A stretch of DNA of 64,000 bases from Prosapia bicincta (GCA_036971475.1 JBAIZL010000005.1:242588323-242652322), one strand, 5' to 3'; positions 25,948 through 38,817 are shown, counted from the stretch's first letter. Made by a program: numbers and translations. The notes: generated by a model from the sequence alone, not told the origin.

Positions 25948-26023
25948 GGGAAAGTTGGCTCAGTGTCAAAGAGCTAGACTTCATACAGGTAGATACTCAG
26001 TTCGAATCCGACCTAGAAATCCC
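25948..26023 (+). tRNA. tRNA-like sequence, probable tRNA pseudogene or SINE head
   Basis: The 76-base span has a box A-like TTGGCTCAGTG, a GCTC/GAGC D-stem and a box B-like GTTCGAATC at the right spacing, starting GGGAAAG and ending AATCCCA. The acceptor stem pairs only in its first four positions, and the anticodon and T stems pair poorly. It is therefore not a functional tRNA. A pol III-transcribed SINE head is the likeliest reading. Confidence 0.4.
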
Positions 26024-26459
26024 AAATTTTTATAATTTAATTAATGGATAAGTATTCGGAAAACCTGAATTAACATTAATTATCATACACATAGGTTGAA
26101 AAACAAAATTGATTGGATGAATAAAAAAACATTTTATTGATTGAAACTTTGTACAAAGTATAGGCTATATCAGGAGAGAGTGAGCTAATAGAAGGAATTT
26201 AAAAATATTAATAATAATACCTTAATAATAAATAGAGCAACATACCATGGCAACATACGTGTTATTACAGCTGATCTACAACATAATCTATAACATCATC
26301 TGTTGTATGAAACCATGCGTTATTTTTTAATTCAGGGCAAAATTTGAAGAACATCCATGACTGAATCAAGCATGACGGATCATATGCTTTGTCTCCCATT
26401 CAAAACATAGTCATAGCCAGCGATTAGGAGTATTCACAAAATGGACTAGAAAACTATTA
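26024..26459. other. no recognised gene
   Basis: Contains ATTGATTGGATGAATAAAAA near 26,111, which recurs near 45,150, so a small dispersed repeat is likely. It could be the tail of the SINE whose head is at 25,948. Confidence 0.4.
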
Positions 26460-27335
26460 GTATGCTAGTTATACTGCTCATTTCGCTCTAAAATAGTGGA
26501 GATTTCGCTCCAAAATAGCGGAGATTTTGCTTTATAACAGTGGAGATTTCTATCTAATTTAATGGAGGTTTCGCTGTATTATAGTGGAGATTTCGCTCTA
26601 AAATAGTAAAAATACTGCAGACCTCACTATAAAATAGTGGAAACTTCACTGTAAAATACTGGAGATTTCGTTCTAAAATACTGGAGAGTTTACTATAAAA
26701 TAGTGGAGATATCTCTCTAAAATACTGGAGACTTTTCTATAAAATAGTGGAGATATCTCTCTAAAATACTTGAGACTTCACTATAAAATAATGGAGATAT
26801 CTCTCTAAAATACTAGAGACTTCACTATAAAATAGTGGAAATATCTCTCTAAAATACTGGAGACTTTACTATAAAATAGTGGAGATTTCGTTCTAAAATA
26901 GTGGAGTCTTCACTATAAAATAGTGAAGATATCTCTCTAAAATACTAGAGACTTCACTATAAAATAGTAGAGACATCTGTCTAAAATACTGGAGACTTCA
27001 CTATAAAATAGTGGAGATTTCGTTCTAAAATAGTGGAGTCTTCACTATAAAATAGTGAAGATATCTCTCTAAAATACTGGAGACTTCACTATTAAATAGT
27101 GGAGATTTCGGTCTAAAATACGAGATTACGTATTCGTATTTTGATACATATTCAAGATTTCGCTTTAAAATAGTGAGTGGAGATTTCAATCTAAAATATT
27201 CGAGATTTCGCTCTATAATAGTGGAGGTTTCGCTGTATTATAGTAGAGATTTCGCTCGAAAATAGTAAAAATGTTGTTCTAAAATAGTAAGGATTTTGGT
27301 TTAAAATAGTGCAGATTTCGCTCTAAAATAGTCAA
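26460..27335 (+). repeat. degenerate tandem array, 22-23-bp unit with 45-bp superunits
   Basis: The base unit is of AAAATAGTGGAGATTTCGCTCT type. In the middle, pairs alternate between GGAGACTTCACTATAAAATA and a GGAGATATCTCTCTAAAATA form, giving a period of about 45 bases. Edges keep the simpler form. Confidence 0.9.
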
Positions 27336-28060
27336 TTCTTATTCTCCAAGATTGCAAGGCTCAGCTGCCTTCTATGAAAGCTAGATCAGAATAGTCTGAG
27401 ACGAAAGGTTTCTTACGCTTGGTCAACAACCCCCCCCCCTTATACTTTGAAAATAGAGGGCTTTGATTAGTTACCAGAAGTATTAGTACAAATATTTACC
27501 CAAACGCTTTCCAATGACTTTTACAGAAACAAAATATAATTTTAAACTGAGCCAATTTTATTTTCGATACCAAAACAAATTTTATTGCAATGTGCTAAAT
27601 TTATACCAAACATTTACATTTAACATATTACACTGATTCAAAAACAATGTGCATTTTTCACAGATTATATCTGAAAATATTAAAACATTAATCCCGAAAA
27701 ACATTCATTCGAGAAGATTATCTCATATGAATTAGAGTAAATAGAAAAATTAGGCAGAGTTAAACAAAGTTTAGGGATTGAAAGAGTTTAGCTGTGTAAT
27801 TACAAAGGATTAGGTTTTACGTAAAATTATTTTGCTATTCATGTTTTTATTAAAAAAAAATATTCCATTAACATACAATTATTTGCTACACAATGACTAT
27901 TCGTGGGAATTTCCTAATTTTTACATTTAAATACTTATAAATATAATTCTGGAGAACTGGCTACTAACAATTGCATGGATAATAATGTTTTATGCTCACC
28001 TTATATAAAAGGTATTTGAGAGAAAATTGCAAATAAATTAAGACGGCTCAACATTAAAAC
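27336..28060. other. no recognisable feature
   Basis: AT-rich, with a nine-base poly-C near 27,431. Confidence 0.4.
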
Positions 28061-28403
28061 GGTTCCTATAATTTTGGATAATTTAAGCAATCTTATAAAA
28101 CGAGGTAGATTACGTGTGAATAATGTGGTGTATAAAATTAACTATCTGCAGTATGATGCCTCTCATGTGAGTGAGACTAAGAGACAGGTTGGTGTTCGTG
28201 TTCGTGAGTATGAGAATAGTAGTAAGAAGGATAAACCCTCTTTCTCTGAACATAGTGAAAGGTTTAGACATAAATTTAATTTAAAACATTTTATTATACT
28301 GGATAATGAGTCTAACTGGAGAAAGAGGATTTATTCTGAAGTTGGGCATATTAACCTACAAAAGAATGGTTTATCAGTATTAAAAATTATTTTGATAAAT
28401 TAA
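28061..28403 (+). pseudogene. Penelope-like GIY-YIG endonuclease fragment, second lineage
   Basis: A 109-codon frame encodes VVYKINYLQYDASHVSETKR, then a region with SEHSERFRHKFNLKHFIILD and ending LQKNGLSVLK. This has the spacing of the GIY-YIG domain common in arthropod Penelope-like elements. The GIY-like part is VVYKI, but the YVG and GQT residues are HVS and SET here, so the nuclease is dead. The RT part is missing. The wording differs clearly from the copies at 14.2, 48 and 56.6 kb, so it represents another lineage. Confidence 0.65.
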
Positions 28404-28518
28404 ATAGTATGTATAAATAGTTCTTATGTAAATTAAAAGCATTCAAAAATTAGTTAATGTTGGTTGTATGTTCTTTTCTTTGTTGTTTTATGGTTTTATG
28501 TATGGTTATTTTGTTTGG

Positions 28519-29071
28519 GTTTTTATGTGTAGGCTATATAGTTGTCCTCTCAGTTTTGTTGCTGTTTTAGTTATATATTAGATGGCTTATGACTCTCGCC
28601 ATGTAAGAGGGTTTTTATGTGTAGGCTATATAGTTGTCCTCTCAGTTTTGTTGCTGTTTTAGTTATATATTAGATGGCTTATGACTCTCGCCATGTAAGA
28701 GGGTTTTTATGTGTAGGCTATATAGTTGTCCTCTCAGTTTTGTTGCTGTTTTAGTTATATATTAGATGGCTTATGACTCTCGCCATGTAAGAGGGTTTTT
28801 ATGTGTAGGCTATATAGTTGTCCTCTCAGTTTTGTTGCTGTTTTAGTTATATATTAGATGGCTTATGACTCTCGCCATGTAAGAGGGTTTTTATGTGTAG
28901 GCTATATAGTTGTCCTCTCAGTTTTGTTGCTGTTTTAGTTATATATTAGATGGCTTATGACTCTCGCCATGTAAGAGGGTTTTTATGTGTAGGCTATATA
29001 GTTGTCCTCTCAGTTTTGTTGCTGTTTTAATTATATATTAGATGGCTTATGACTCTCGCCATGTAAGAGAG
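28519..29071 (+). repeat. 92-bp tandem array, six units
   Basis: GTTTTTATGTGTAGGC recurs at 28,519, 28,611 and 28,703 and so on. Units are virtually identical, apart from one G-to-A change in the last, so the array is recent. It lies between the endonuclease fragment and the Penelope 3' end and so inside one element. Confidence 0.95.
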
Positions 29072-29179
29072 TTTTTATTTTATTGATTTTTTTGACGAAA
29101 GTATTATTGAAGTTTTACAAACTTTTTGTTGTGAGTGTAGTTTTATTTTTATGCTTATTTCTAATGCAATGTAAAATTG

Positions 29180-29245
29180 TTTTCAGGCTTGATAAGGACA
29201 ACAAATCTGTTACCGGAACGTCGCAATAAATAAATAAATTTTTGA
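29180..29245 (+). ncRNA. Penelope 3' end with damaged hammerhead-like core
   Basis: CTTGATAAGGACAACAAAT then GTTACCGGAACGTCGCAATA keeps the stem ACAAC/GTT and the GAA-ACGT-C ending typical of this lineage. The first box has an inserted base, and the sequence closes with AATAAATAAATAAA. Confidence 0.4.
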
Positions 29246-30470
29246 CTCGACATTCAACCGACCTACTATTTAGTCAGCAATATAATATTTTTAAATGCTA
29301 CTTATTTTAAATAAATTTATTTCTGTGAAAATTCATGTATAGTAAGTAAGTAGTAAATGAATATAAATTATTGAAAATAAACTTTAATAATAACAAAACA
29401 TATTAAAGTATTAGAAAAAATTACTCTTTTTTTTAGTTGATAAATACTTATTTTTCATACGTTGCCAACAGCAGCTAATCAACAAGTTTTGTAAAAAATA
29501 TTTGAAAAATTTTAAGATTATTTTTTTATACAGAGCACAATGCACATATGCATACAATCAATAGATTTTATTTTAAGTGCACAGTTCTCATACATAATGG
29601 GCAACAATGCAAAACGTATCTATACATTTATTGAGTTTAAGGGCGAAAACAATTTATGCCAAAGATAACAGAAATAATTTAATAACTATTAAATAATTTT
29701 GTAATTGTTACCGACATGAAAACGCGTAAAACGTATCTGTAGAGAGAGACAGATAAACATGTATTTTTACACCGAAACGAGAAAATGCTGGTGGCACTGA
29801 CTTAACAGAAATCCTAATATTGTGCTAGCAATACTCAGCACCATAAAATAACTGGATGAAGCCAAAGTAGTTTGCGTAACGATTAAATACTTTTCAAACC
29901 ATTGTTTGTTTTAACAAACACATTCATCGTTTTTTAACGTAGTAACAACAATTTTTTGATATATTCAAAGATAAATAGAATAGTTAAACATTTGCTATTG
30001 CCAACCTCTAAACAAATTGTTTAATATATTAAAATATTAATTTTTGTTGCAATAAATTTATCCACTTCTTTAATAACAAGTTAATTGTCAACATTTGGTA
30101 TCTATTTATTACTTACTAGTATAATATTTGTCAGCATTATAATTTCTACTTGGTTAATTTTTAAAAATAATTAGGCTACCTAAAAGATTTATTAAATTAT
30201 TTTAAAGTTAAATTTAAACATGTTGAAATAAAATACAATGGACAGAAATTCAATATTTAATTAATCAAACACTCAATACAACAAAACAATATATAATGAA
30301 ACCTAAGTTAGCTGCGTAAATAACAGATTAAGAAAATCGTTCATATTAAACATGTATACGAGGTCTCTCGTATAGGCTTTACTTTTTGAAGAGAATGGCA
30401 CAACCTTCATCTGAGAGTATACCAGTTTTGTTACAATACCGAACAACTTGTAGATCTATTACTCAGTTAT
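29246..30470. other. no recognisable feature
   Basis: AT-rich spacer without supported genes. Confidence 0.4.
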
Positions 30471-30475
30471 ACCAT

Positions 30476-30507
30476 CTGAGGATGATATGGTTATCCAAAT
30501 GTACATA
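30476..30507 (+). ncRNA. damaged hammerhead-like core (family E)
   Basis: CTGAGGA (30,476-30,482), stem GATA/TTATC, then CAAATGTACAT where GAAATGTACAT is expected: G12 has become C. The ATGTACAT palindrome is intact. A single arm, not a palindrome. A nearby 72-codon frame is incidental. Confidence 0.5.
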
Positions 30508-30604
30508 TGTTTTTAATACGGATAATGTATTTAATTGGCTAATTATTATAAAACTTTGTTGTTTTTATAGTAGTTGGTTTTATTTTTTATTGAGGTATTG
30601 GTAA

Positions 30605-31396
30605 TAAACATACATGTTTAATTGTATTAATTACAAAGTGTCGTTTTTTATTTTAATTTTTGTGTATCACAAAAATCATAGGTTTTGTGAAATACAAAAC
30701 TGCTTTGGGATACATTTTAAAAAAAATTAGGCAAAAATCATATAAAAAGTACAAGTTTTCCTTGATTTTTGCAAAAGAATTTTAGTTTAACTTTATTTTA
30801 TGGAGAAATGTAAATCAGAACACTATATTTCGGTAGCTAACAATCGCTGACGAATGGTTTTAGGATCTTTTTTTAGGGCCTATTACAGAATAATTTTTTT
30901 CTATTTTATAAAATATGATCTCTTTCCGAAAGCCAATCGCATATTTCTAAACTATGCTGAAGAATATTAAAATCTTCCTATGTACCTCAGTATAAGTAAG
31001 GCTAATCAACTAGCAAAGGCAACTTCTAAAAAAGTAGAGACTAGAATCAGAGCGCGTGGCTAATCGTTAACGCGCGGAAGCTTGAATAGGTTAGGTTGAC
31101 TCGAGAGTAGAATCAACACGATCAAAGCGTCTCGACCTAAGGTAATCACCAACAGAGCTATTGGGGCGTATTCCCCCATGACAAGAATAAGCTACTACAG
31201 AATTGGATTTCTCAATTAACTGCGATTCAATGGATACTGAAGATATAAGCAAGAAAAGCTAGGAGTTTAGTGTTTGAAATCCCTCGTCCTGGAAATATGA
31301 ATGAAATTATTAAAGATCTATTACGGAGAACGGCAAATAGTGTTACTCTGAAACAGATAAGGTTTCTGCATCCAACAAAACAAACCTAATCTAGAC
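30605..31396. other. no recognised gene
   Basis: Between 31,250 and 31,386 one frame stays open for about 40 codons with a non-simple composition. I do not recognise it. It ends at the hAT target site. Confidence 0.35.
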
Positions 31397-32436
31397 CAGT
31401 GATGGGTAAACTACGCCCCTCCGAGCTAGTCAATCTGGCTGGTTTCGAGTAACCCCTACAATTACACTTAAAACAAAATGTATTTTCTGCATAACTACAA
31501 TACAATAGCGGTTTCCTTCTCATCGCGTTCTAAGTACGGTACTATGGTATGTATTAACTGAGTTTACATGCAATTTTGCGTAAGGGTTAGACTATGCCGT
31601 AGAAGATGTATGAGAGTATGGTAACGTGGGGTATAATGCGTGTCGGCCAAGTTTGGAACGTAAAGGCGCTGTCTTCAAGGTCATTAGTTTGGACAGTCAC
31701 AAAGTCGTGACGTCACCTATGCGCCCATGTCTGGCTTATATTTCTATAGTTTTGCTTTGTTGAAAGTGATTGTTTACAATTTTTATCGTTACAATGGCAA
31801 GGAAATTGAAAATGTCGTGTTTTTAAATATGAGTGACCTTGGAAATACTTTTTGAAGCCTATTAGAGATACACCTATAAACCTCATTTGAAGTTGTAGCC
31901 GTATTCAAGGAATTCAACCTCACGATACTCCATGACAAAACTTACCAACGCCACTTATGAAACTATGACCGAAGAGCGGAACTGTTAATTGAATGTAACA
32001 CCAAATTGAAGGAACTATTTCTCAACGTTTCTAAAATTGAGTACTACAAGACCCTGCAGAATCAAGATTCCCAAGCCTCAAACCTCACGCTCAGAAAATA
32101 ATTACGATGTTTGCCTCTCCTTACATCGCTGAACAGGGGCTTTATAGTATGAAACTTCAGAAAACAGCTTTAAAAACGATGACTGGTCCACTAATTCGAA
32201 TCACCTAACCCGAGTTTCATATGCCACACACACCTTCATACGCTTCAAATGAATAACCAATTTTTGTAACTTTTTTCAAAGTTTTTTCATCATTGAAGCA
32301 TAAAAGTTGTGTGTTATGTAAAAATAAAAAATAAAGTTTGTCACTTGTAAAAACTGGTTTTGTTCAACTTTTTTTTGGCCTGCCTATATTTAAAAACTTT
32401 ATCTGACCCTCCCCTTAAAATGTTTGCCCATCACTG
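31397..32436 (+). mobile_element. internally deleted hAT DNA transposon
   Basis: Terminal inverted repeats CAGTGATGGGTAAAC and GTTTGCCCATCACTG (one mismatch) bound 1,040 bases. The flanking eight bases ATCTAGAC and ATATAGTT agree at five positions, as an aged 8-bp hAT duplication would. A coding remnant near 32,075-32,180 reads MFASPYIAEQGLYSMK, close to the hAT C-terminal dimerisation motif (..CEQxFSxMK..). A possible N-terminal MARKLKMS block lies at 31,794. Stops are frequent and most of the transposase is gone. Confidence 0.7.
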
Positions 32437-32689
32437 ATATAGTTGAAATTTTGGTTTTAATATCTGGCAATGGCGCCAGATAATGACTTTAAAGGAACCT
32501 CTTTATAACAACATTAGACCTAACTAAAAATGTTTTTTTATACATTATACACCCTATTTACAATTAATGTCAGTCTAACATTGTTCAAGTAATAAATAAA
32601 TAACATTCTAGCTGGCTTGTGAGTGAAAGGTATAATTAAAGAATAAAAATATGGTACAACTCTTTACAAATATACAATTTTTTATTTCA

Positions 32690-32725
32690 TACGCGTTTCA
32701 ACGACTAATTTGTCGACATCCTCAG
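32690..32725 (-). ncRNA. hammerhead-like ribozyme core (family D, left arm)
   Basis: Minus strand: CTGAGGA, UGU, stem CGAC/GTCG, UU, GAA, palindrome ACGCGT (32,691-32,696), A at the cleavage position. Stem II is one pair shorter than in the right arm. Confidence 0.5.
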
Positions 32726-32759
32726 TGAAAATTCACAAATCAAATTACTAATATATATA

Positions 32760-33218
<459 letters not shown>

Positions 33219-33301
33219 TTTTATATATATTTAATATATATTAATATAGGCTATGTTTAATAAATATATATATTTTAGTTAATTTGATTTGTGTATTTTC
33301 A

Positions 33302-33337
33302 CTGAGGATGACGACAAATTAGTCGTTGAAACGCGTA
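33302..33337 (+). ncRNA. hammerhead-like ribozyme core (family D, right arm)
   Basis: CTGAGGA (33,302-33,308), UG, stem ACGAC/GTCGT around AAATTA, U, GAA, palindrome ACGCGT (33,331-33,336), A at 33,337. All core bases are present apart from extra U residues at the foot of stem II. Confidence 0.6.
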
Positions 33338-33400
33338 TGAAATAAAAAATTGTATATTTGTGAGTTGTACCATATTTTTATTCTTTAATTATATTGTTCA

Positions 33401-34639
33401 AGTAGTCTAGGAATTAAGTATTTGGTTTGTAGATTGTATTTAGACTGGATCAATCTAAATACTTTGACACAATTGGGAAACCGGATACCACTCATGGAAA
33501 CCAACTCATATTAAAATGACTAGAAAGTAAAAAAAAATGTACTCGTTTAACGTGAACACGTAAACACTGAGTTCAGGTTTTTATATTTGTTCGTTTGGTT
33601 TAAACAAAACCAAGTAAATATTGTTTTGTATGTAACTTCTATTTATATAAAAAATATTTTTCTAAGTGATAAGAAATAGATTTAAATATTTAAATGAAAC
33701 ATGAAAATGAAAAATGAACACGAGTGAAACCTGAAATAATATTTGGAAACATAAAAATAAGGATCGACATTTAATTGTTGAAGTAAAATTAAATAAATCA
33801 CATATATTATTTATTTAATTAATAGCAATAATATTTAATAATTGAAGTATCACTTATAGTTACTGAAGAGGGGGTACATTCGGCCGATTAGGGCATATAA
33901 TGGCTTGACAGCTTAGCAACGATGTGAATATGTAATGTTCAATATTATCAATACGTTATTGCTTGTGTCAATGCAATGCTTAATTGATCGACGAAAATAA
34001 TGATTTTTATATTGTTTGTAACATTTAAGTGAAAATGTTCAAACAGTAGTACTTGAATTGTAATAACGTCTTAATATATTATTAAAATATTAAAACGTTT
34101 TTATTAATTTTCCGTATCTGTCTCTCTGTCCGGGTGGAATTTTGAAATCGAATTTAAACTAATTTCCCGATGAATTTGAGACCTGAATTTTTAAAAATAG
34201 GTCAGAATTAGATGACGATGCAATAATCTCTCGGTTTCTTGTTTCCACATTTATTTATTGTATAGTTGTTTGAATGAATCGAATTTGAGCGATAAGATAG
34301 TTCACTTGTTAAAACAGCTGTTCTACAATAGTCACTCGCCTTAGGTTTGTTTAAACAAATTAGATTTGCTGGAGCAGCTACAGACTTTCGCGTGCGTTCA
34401 AAGTATAAATTAACATATTTATCAAGCGATGAAAAATATTGTTTAGTAAGACTTCAAACTAACGATATAATTATTACAGTAATATAACTTGAGAGTTTAA
34501 AATTCTGTTCTACAATAAAATCAATAACGTAAAAAAAGATGTATGAAAATATGTTACAAAATAGATTGAAATTTATCACCCGAACATAAAACAAAAATAG
34601 CAAAAATAATAAATAAAATAAATGTTAAAAAAAATATTA
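33401..34639. other. no recognisable feature
   Basis: AT-rich. No supported gene or repeat. Confidence 0.4.
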
Positions 34640-34840
34640 TATATATGTATATATATATATATATAATATATGGTGATATGTTTTCTTGTAATATAGTTAA
34701 TAAATTAAAAATATTTCAAAAACAAGAATAATTTTGAAGATGCTGGTACTATTTTATCGGCGAAAAGCTTTGAATAAATATATTCATTAAAAGTATTCTT
34801 GTTTTTGAAATATTTTAAATTTATTATATATATATATATA
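34640..34840 (+). mobile_element. Penelope terminal cassette (family A')
   Basis: Inverted short ends (AAAATATTTCAAAAACAAGAAT near 34,708 and its complement near 34,790) flank one plus-strand core at 34,734-34,771: TTGAAGA, GCTG/CGGC, GAAA, AAGCTT. C3 has become U, so activity is doubtful. (TA)n on both sides. Confidence 0.7.
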
Positions 34841-34849
34841 CATATGTAT

Positions 34850-34852
<3 letters not shown>

Positions 34853-34885
<33 letters not shown>

Positions 34886-34927
34886 CTGTGTGTATGTGTG
34901 TGTGAGTGTGAGTGTGTGTGTGTGTGT
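34853..34927. repeat. (TG)n microsatellite
   Basis: Interrupted TG run with TC, TA and AG variants. Confidence 0.95.
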
Positions 34928-37627
34928 TGCAGGGGAAACGAGGAATGACTCTAGATAGGAGGGAAGTGAAAAACCTCTAGGTGGTTAATACGTATGACCA
35001 CAATTTGAGCCAACGTGACTAGCTGTGTATCTGACTTATAGAAAGCGGCTGTGAAAGATCCTGAAGTTAAGGCGCTTCTAGCACTTAGCACATTTGAAGG
35101 TAAAAGAAAAAAAGTGGAAGCACGAAGAAAAACTGAACAAGAACTATGACAAATTAAGTCAAAAAAGTTTTGCCGTTTATAAGTGAAGGAAAGAAGAAGG
35201 ACACTAGAGGAAAAGGGGTGAGGCTAATAAGTAGGGTACTCTAAAGCGGAAAACAAAAGAAAGTATACTTCGGTCAGGACATTCACACTGCAACCCGATT
35301 TATCTACCACATACATCTACTACACAATATGGAAAACTTTAAAAATTATCATCTTTCCAGGAACGGAAAGTTTGTTGTTAAGAATGAAGCCCATTTTTAG
35401 AAAAGAATCAAACAGTTTTAGAATTGGTGTTCTATATTTATAGTTTTATTTGACATCCACCCGATCCATAAATAAGAGAATAACTAAAAACACGAGAATG
35501 CCCTGCAACACTGTTGAAGTATTACTATAACTCATGAGGTGGAAAGCCAGGCAGCTATCTACTCGTTTCTTGCATATATGCAGAGTATTAAACAAAATGC
35601 ATTGCTTTTGTGGACCAATACAAATGGCATTGAAGTTCGGCTAACACTAAGATTGCGTTCCACTAACACCACAAAATGTCAAGTAAACCCCTGCGCATAG
35701 GCTGATCAAGTGCCTTGTCATATCTCACGACTTATACTACTGTTATACAACTTAATGGAATCTTACTAGAAGCAGTATTGAAGAATTCAAAAAAGGCAGC
35801 TATTTATGGTGAGTGATTTGAAATCTTTATTGGAAATACATTTTTAAAAGTTGAAGATATAAAAGGATTTGTGTTTTATATTATCTTACATAATAATATT
35901 TTAATGCTAAAGACAATAAATGAGCGATCAAGTGAGTGCTTTTTTGTTTTTAACTTTTTAGGAGCTTGAAATAAAATGTTCTTTTTGTATTTAGATTTAA
36001 TCTAATGAGAATTACACAATGATGTCAGATATTAAAAATTGTGTATATATAAAGATGAAAATAAAGAAAATTTAAGCTTTCCTTTACTAGTTGTCACTCT
36101 TAGGCGTCAGGAAGACCAGGCTGCGAGAGTGTGTGTGTGTGCAAGTGCGCCCAAAAGTAGTGTTTCATTCCTATGTATTTTCGACTGGCTGAGATTACTG
36201 TAGGGTAATAGGAGTATATTATCAAATGATAATTACTAAGGAATATGTCCAAATTTAGAATTAATAACATAGAAAATCAAGCTTTAAAGTTAAACTGTCG
36301 AAATTTAAAATACATATTTGTTCCCCATAAATTGGATGCATTAATGCGGATAGCATATATGAACGTTATGATAGGATAGGTAGGCAGTTTTGTAATGCCA
36401 TATGTTTAATTATCTATTCTTTGTGTTTGTGGTTGTATTTTTCGTGTCCTTTACAAATATGCTTTACATCGTTTCCTGCAGAGGTAACCTACCCCTATTT
36501 TCACTATCAGAGTGTACTTAATCTTTTTTTATTCCATCTAATCCTCGTCGTGGAAGTTATTGTAACGGGTTGATATCTCCTAAAAGATAGTTGGTCTACC
36601 TAGGCATGGTCTCTACTTTTTCGTTTGTTATGATTCTTCCCCAGTTATGATATCTCAGCCTTTCACAATAATATCCCATTATTCTTATTAGACAAGTAAC
36701 TGGCTGATTACTTGAAAACCACAAAAGTCAAAGAAACTTGATTATATGCGATGCTTTCGCTTTGGTTGACTGTGGTATTTATAAACTAGAGCAATTGGAG
36801 ACCATTAAATATAAACTTCATCAAATATGATTCCAAAACAGTTAAATATACGAAAATTTAATTATTTATTAAATAAACTGGATATTTATTGGACCTTTTG
36901 TAAAACTAACACACTGCAAAAAATATAATGAAAAACAAATTTATAATGTGATTTATATGTGCAGCTGTTTCAGAAAGGTTAAACACATTAGAGGTGGGTT
37001 TAATGTAATCCGATATCGATCTCTTCATGCCCAATATTCATATCCTATAAATACGACACTTGGGCCCCATAACGTCGCCATTAAGGAGGAAGCTCGTATT
37101 AATTTTATTGCAAGGTATTCGTTTCGCTAAGCCGAGGACCGGGAGTGGTATTATAAAGCACTTGAGTGTTCCCGCCAAACGCTGCAACTGACGGTTACGG
37201 CTAATAGAAGTTGAATACCACAAAACCGTTAGACGTTAAATAAAGGACGTGGAACAAGAGTTCTACAGTTCAGTAATTAGAAAGTTATATTCGGTTACGT
37301 CGACCATAAGTTTATAGTCTTGGGGTGAAGTGTAGTGAATTCAACTTCGGTGACAATCTCCCGACAATTCAAAAAAAAAAAAAAAATTATTTCATTACGG
37401 AAATTTTAAGTAAGAAATTTTTGTGCATTATGGTTTTAATAATCAGTATTTGCAAACAAATCGTAAGTTATATTTTAGAGTTTAAAAACAGAAAGGAATT
37501 ATTTTGTTCAAAACACGTTTTGGAGCCGCAAGGTTAAAATTTATTATTCTAATGGTAAGGCATAAGTTAAAAATTAAACGCGTAAAACCACGCGTTGTAA
37601 GAACGGGCCATAACTATAAAAATCCAT

Positions 37628-37631
<4 letters not shown>
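34928..37631. other. no recognised gene
   Basis: Frames of 60-70 codons at 36,948-37,130 and 37,325-37,537 have no recognised domain. A short TG run lies near 36,130. 36,950-37,320 is less AT-rich than its surroundings and may be an old, unclassified element. Confidence 0.35.
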
Positions 37632-37710
<79 letters not shown>

Positions 37711-37837
37711 ACTAAGTCAAAATACAAATACAAGAATTATAATTGAATTTACAATTCTTGTATTTGTATTTTGACTTAGTTCTTTATTAATACACAAGAA
37801 TACATATTTTCACACACACACACAGACACACACACAT

Positions 37838-37886
<49 letters not shown>

Positions 37887-37889
37887 TAA

Positions 37890-37925
<36 letters not shown>

Positions 37926-38041
37926 GTACTAAGTCAAAATACAAATACTAGAATTATAATTGAATTTACAATTCTTGTATTTGTATTTCTTGTATTTGTA
38001 TTTCGAATTAATTTTCTATTAATACACAAGAATACATATTG

Positions 38042-38082
<41 letters not shown>
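37632..38082. mobile_element. two miniature family A fold-backs in CA/TA microsatellites
   Basis: 37,708-37,785 and 37,923-38,000 are short palindromes with the family A outer end ACTAAGTCAAAATACAAATA. The hammerhead part has been lost from the centre of both. (CA)n and (TA)n runs separate and flank them. An outer tail TTAATACACAAGAATACATA follows each. Confidence 0.75.
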
Positions 38083-38085
<3 letters not shown>

Positions 38086-38200
38086 AGTTAATTTATTTAA
38101 AATAATTTACCTTTAGGTTACATTAAATTTCCTTACCCTGTAGTCACGTCTTCAAGTTTCTAAATAATTAACAATCATATAAATCTAACAACACTTACAT

Positions 38201-38521
38201 TTATTCATCTGACATCTTATTGTTACTAATTAAACCTTTATCCTTAATTAATCTATCATTAATGTTTTCAATAAATTTTTCATTATTTTTATTTATTTCT
38301 TCTATTTTGCCGTTAGTTTCATCTAGCTTTCCAATTGAATCTTGTGTAGTTTTGTCTAATTTATTAAATAAAATTTGTGTACTTTGAACTAATTTGTTAT
38401 TAAGTTGATCACATTTCTTATTTACACCTTCAGATCGCGAACTTATAAATTGCATTAGCTGTAACATATCTATTTCGGGGTTTACGCTAGATCCTACATT
38501 CGTCTCTGCCCCCACACCCAA
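38201..38521 (-). pseudogene. LTR-B gag, second segment
   Basis: 106 codons encode a hydrophilic, coiled-coil-like stretch (LNNKLVQSTQILFNKLDK, then IEEINKNNEKFIENI) of the kind found in the N-terminal part of some LTR-element Gags. The last residues and the stop lie in sequence shared with the LTR, so the frame runs across the deletion junction into the 3' LTR. It is in a different frame from the 56-codon segment just upstream, so a frameshift splits gag. Confidence 0.5.
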
Positions 38522-38532
38522 ATTATGTTCAT

Positions 38533-38703
38533 CTACTGACGATTAAGTCTCTCTATCTGTTGCAGTGAGTCTTCTGGGTCCATTATCTGCCCTAATTGTT
38601 CAATTTGACTACCATCATCCCCCATTTTATTTAACTTTTCTAGATTTCTCCTACTTCGTCTTGGAATAAAGGTACCAACTGGCTCATTTAAAAATTGATT
38701 CAT
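38533..38703 (-). pseudogene. LTR-B gag, first segment
   Basis: A 56-codon frame starting MNQFLNEPVGTFIPRRSRRN about 100 bases after the PBS, ending in TAG. Position and basic N-terminus suit the start of an LTR-retrotransposon Gag. I infer the identity from context, since no zinc knuckle or MHR is present in what remains. Confidence 0.45.
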
Positions 38704-38801
38704 ACACCTACTTATTTTCTATGATTTATTCATTAATTTACTAATAACTTTTTATTTATTTATTAATTTATATTCATCATTTCTAATTAACACTGTCTAT
38801 A

Positions 38802-38817
38802 AGTTGGGCACCAAATT
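38802..38817 (-). other. primer binding site of LTR-B
   Basis: Minus strand TGGTGCCCAACTTATAG directly follows the LTR end TTATATAATT. It resembles the tRNA-Lys type site (TGGCGCCCAAC) with one change. Confidence 0.5.

Noticed and set aside
25948..26023. Functional tRNA gene
   Set aside because: Acceptor, anticodon and T stems do not pair well, so I list it only as tRNA-like.
29220..29245. Telomeric repeat associated with Penelope insertion
   Set aside because: The AATAAATAAATAAA tail is the element's own 3' end. No TTAGG-type repeats occur in the window.
36948..37223. 60-codon frames on both strands as a gene
   Set aside because: Overlapping opposite frames with no domain. The slight GC rise alone is not enough.
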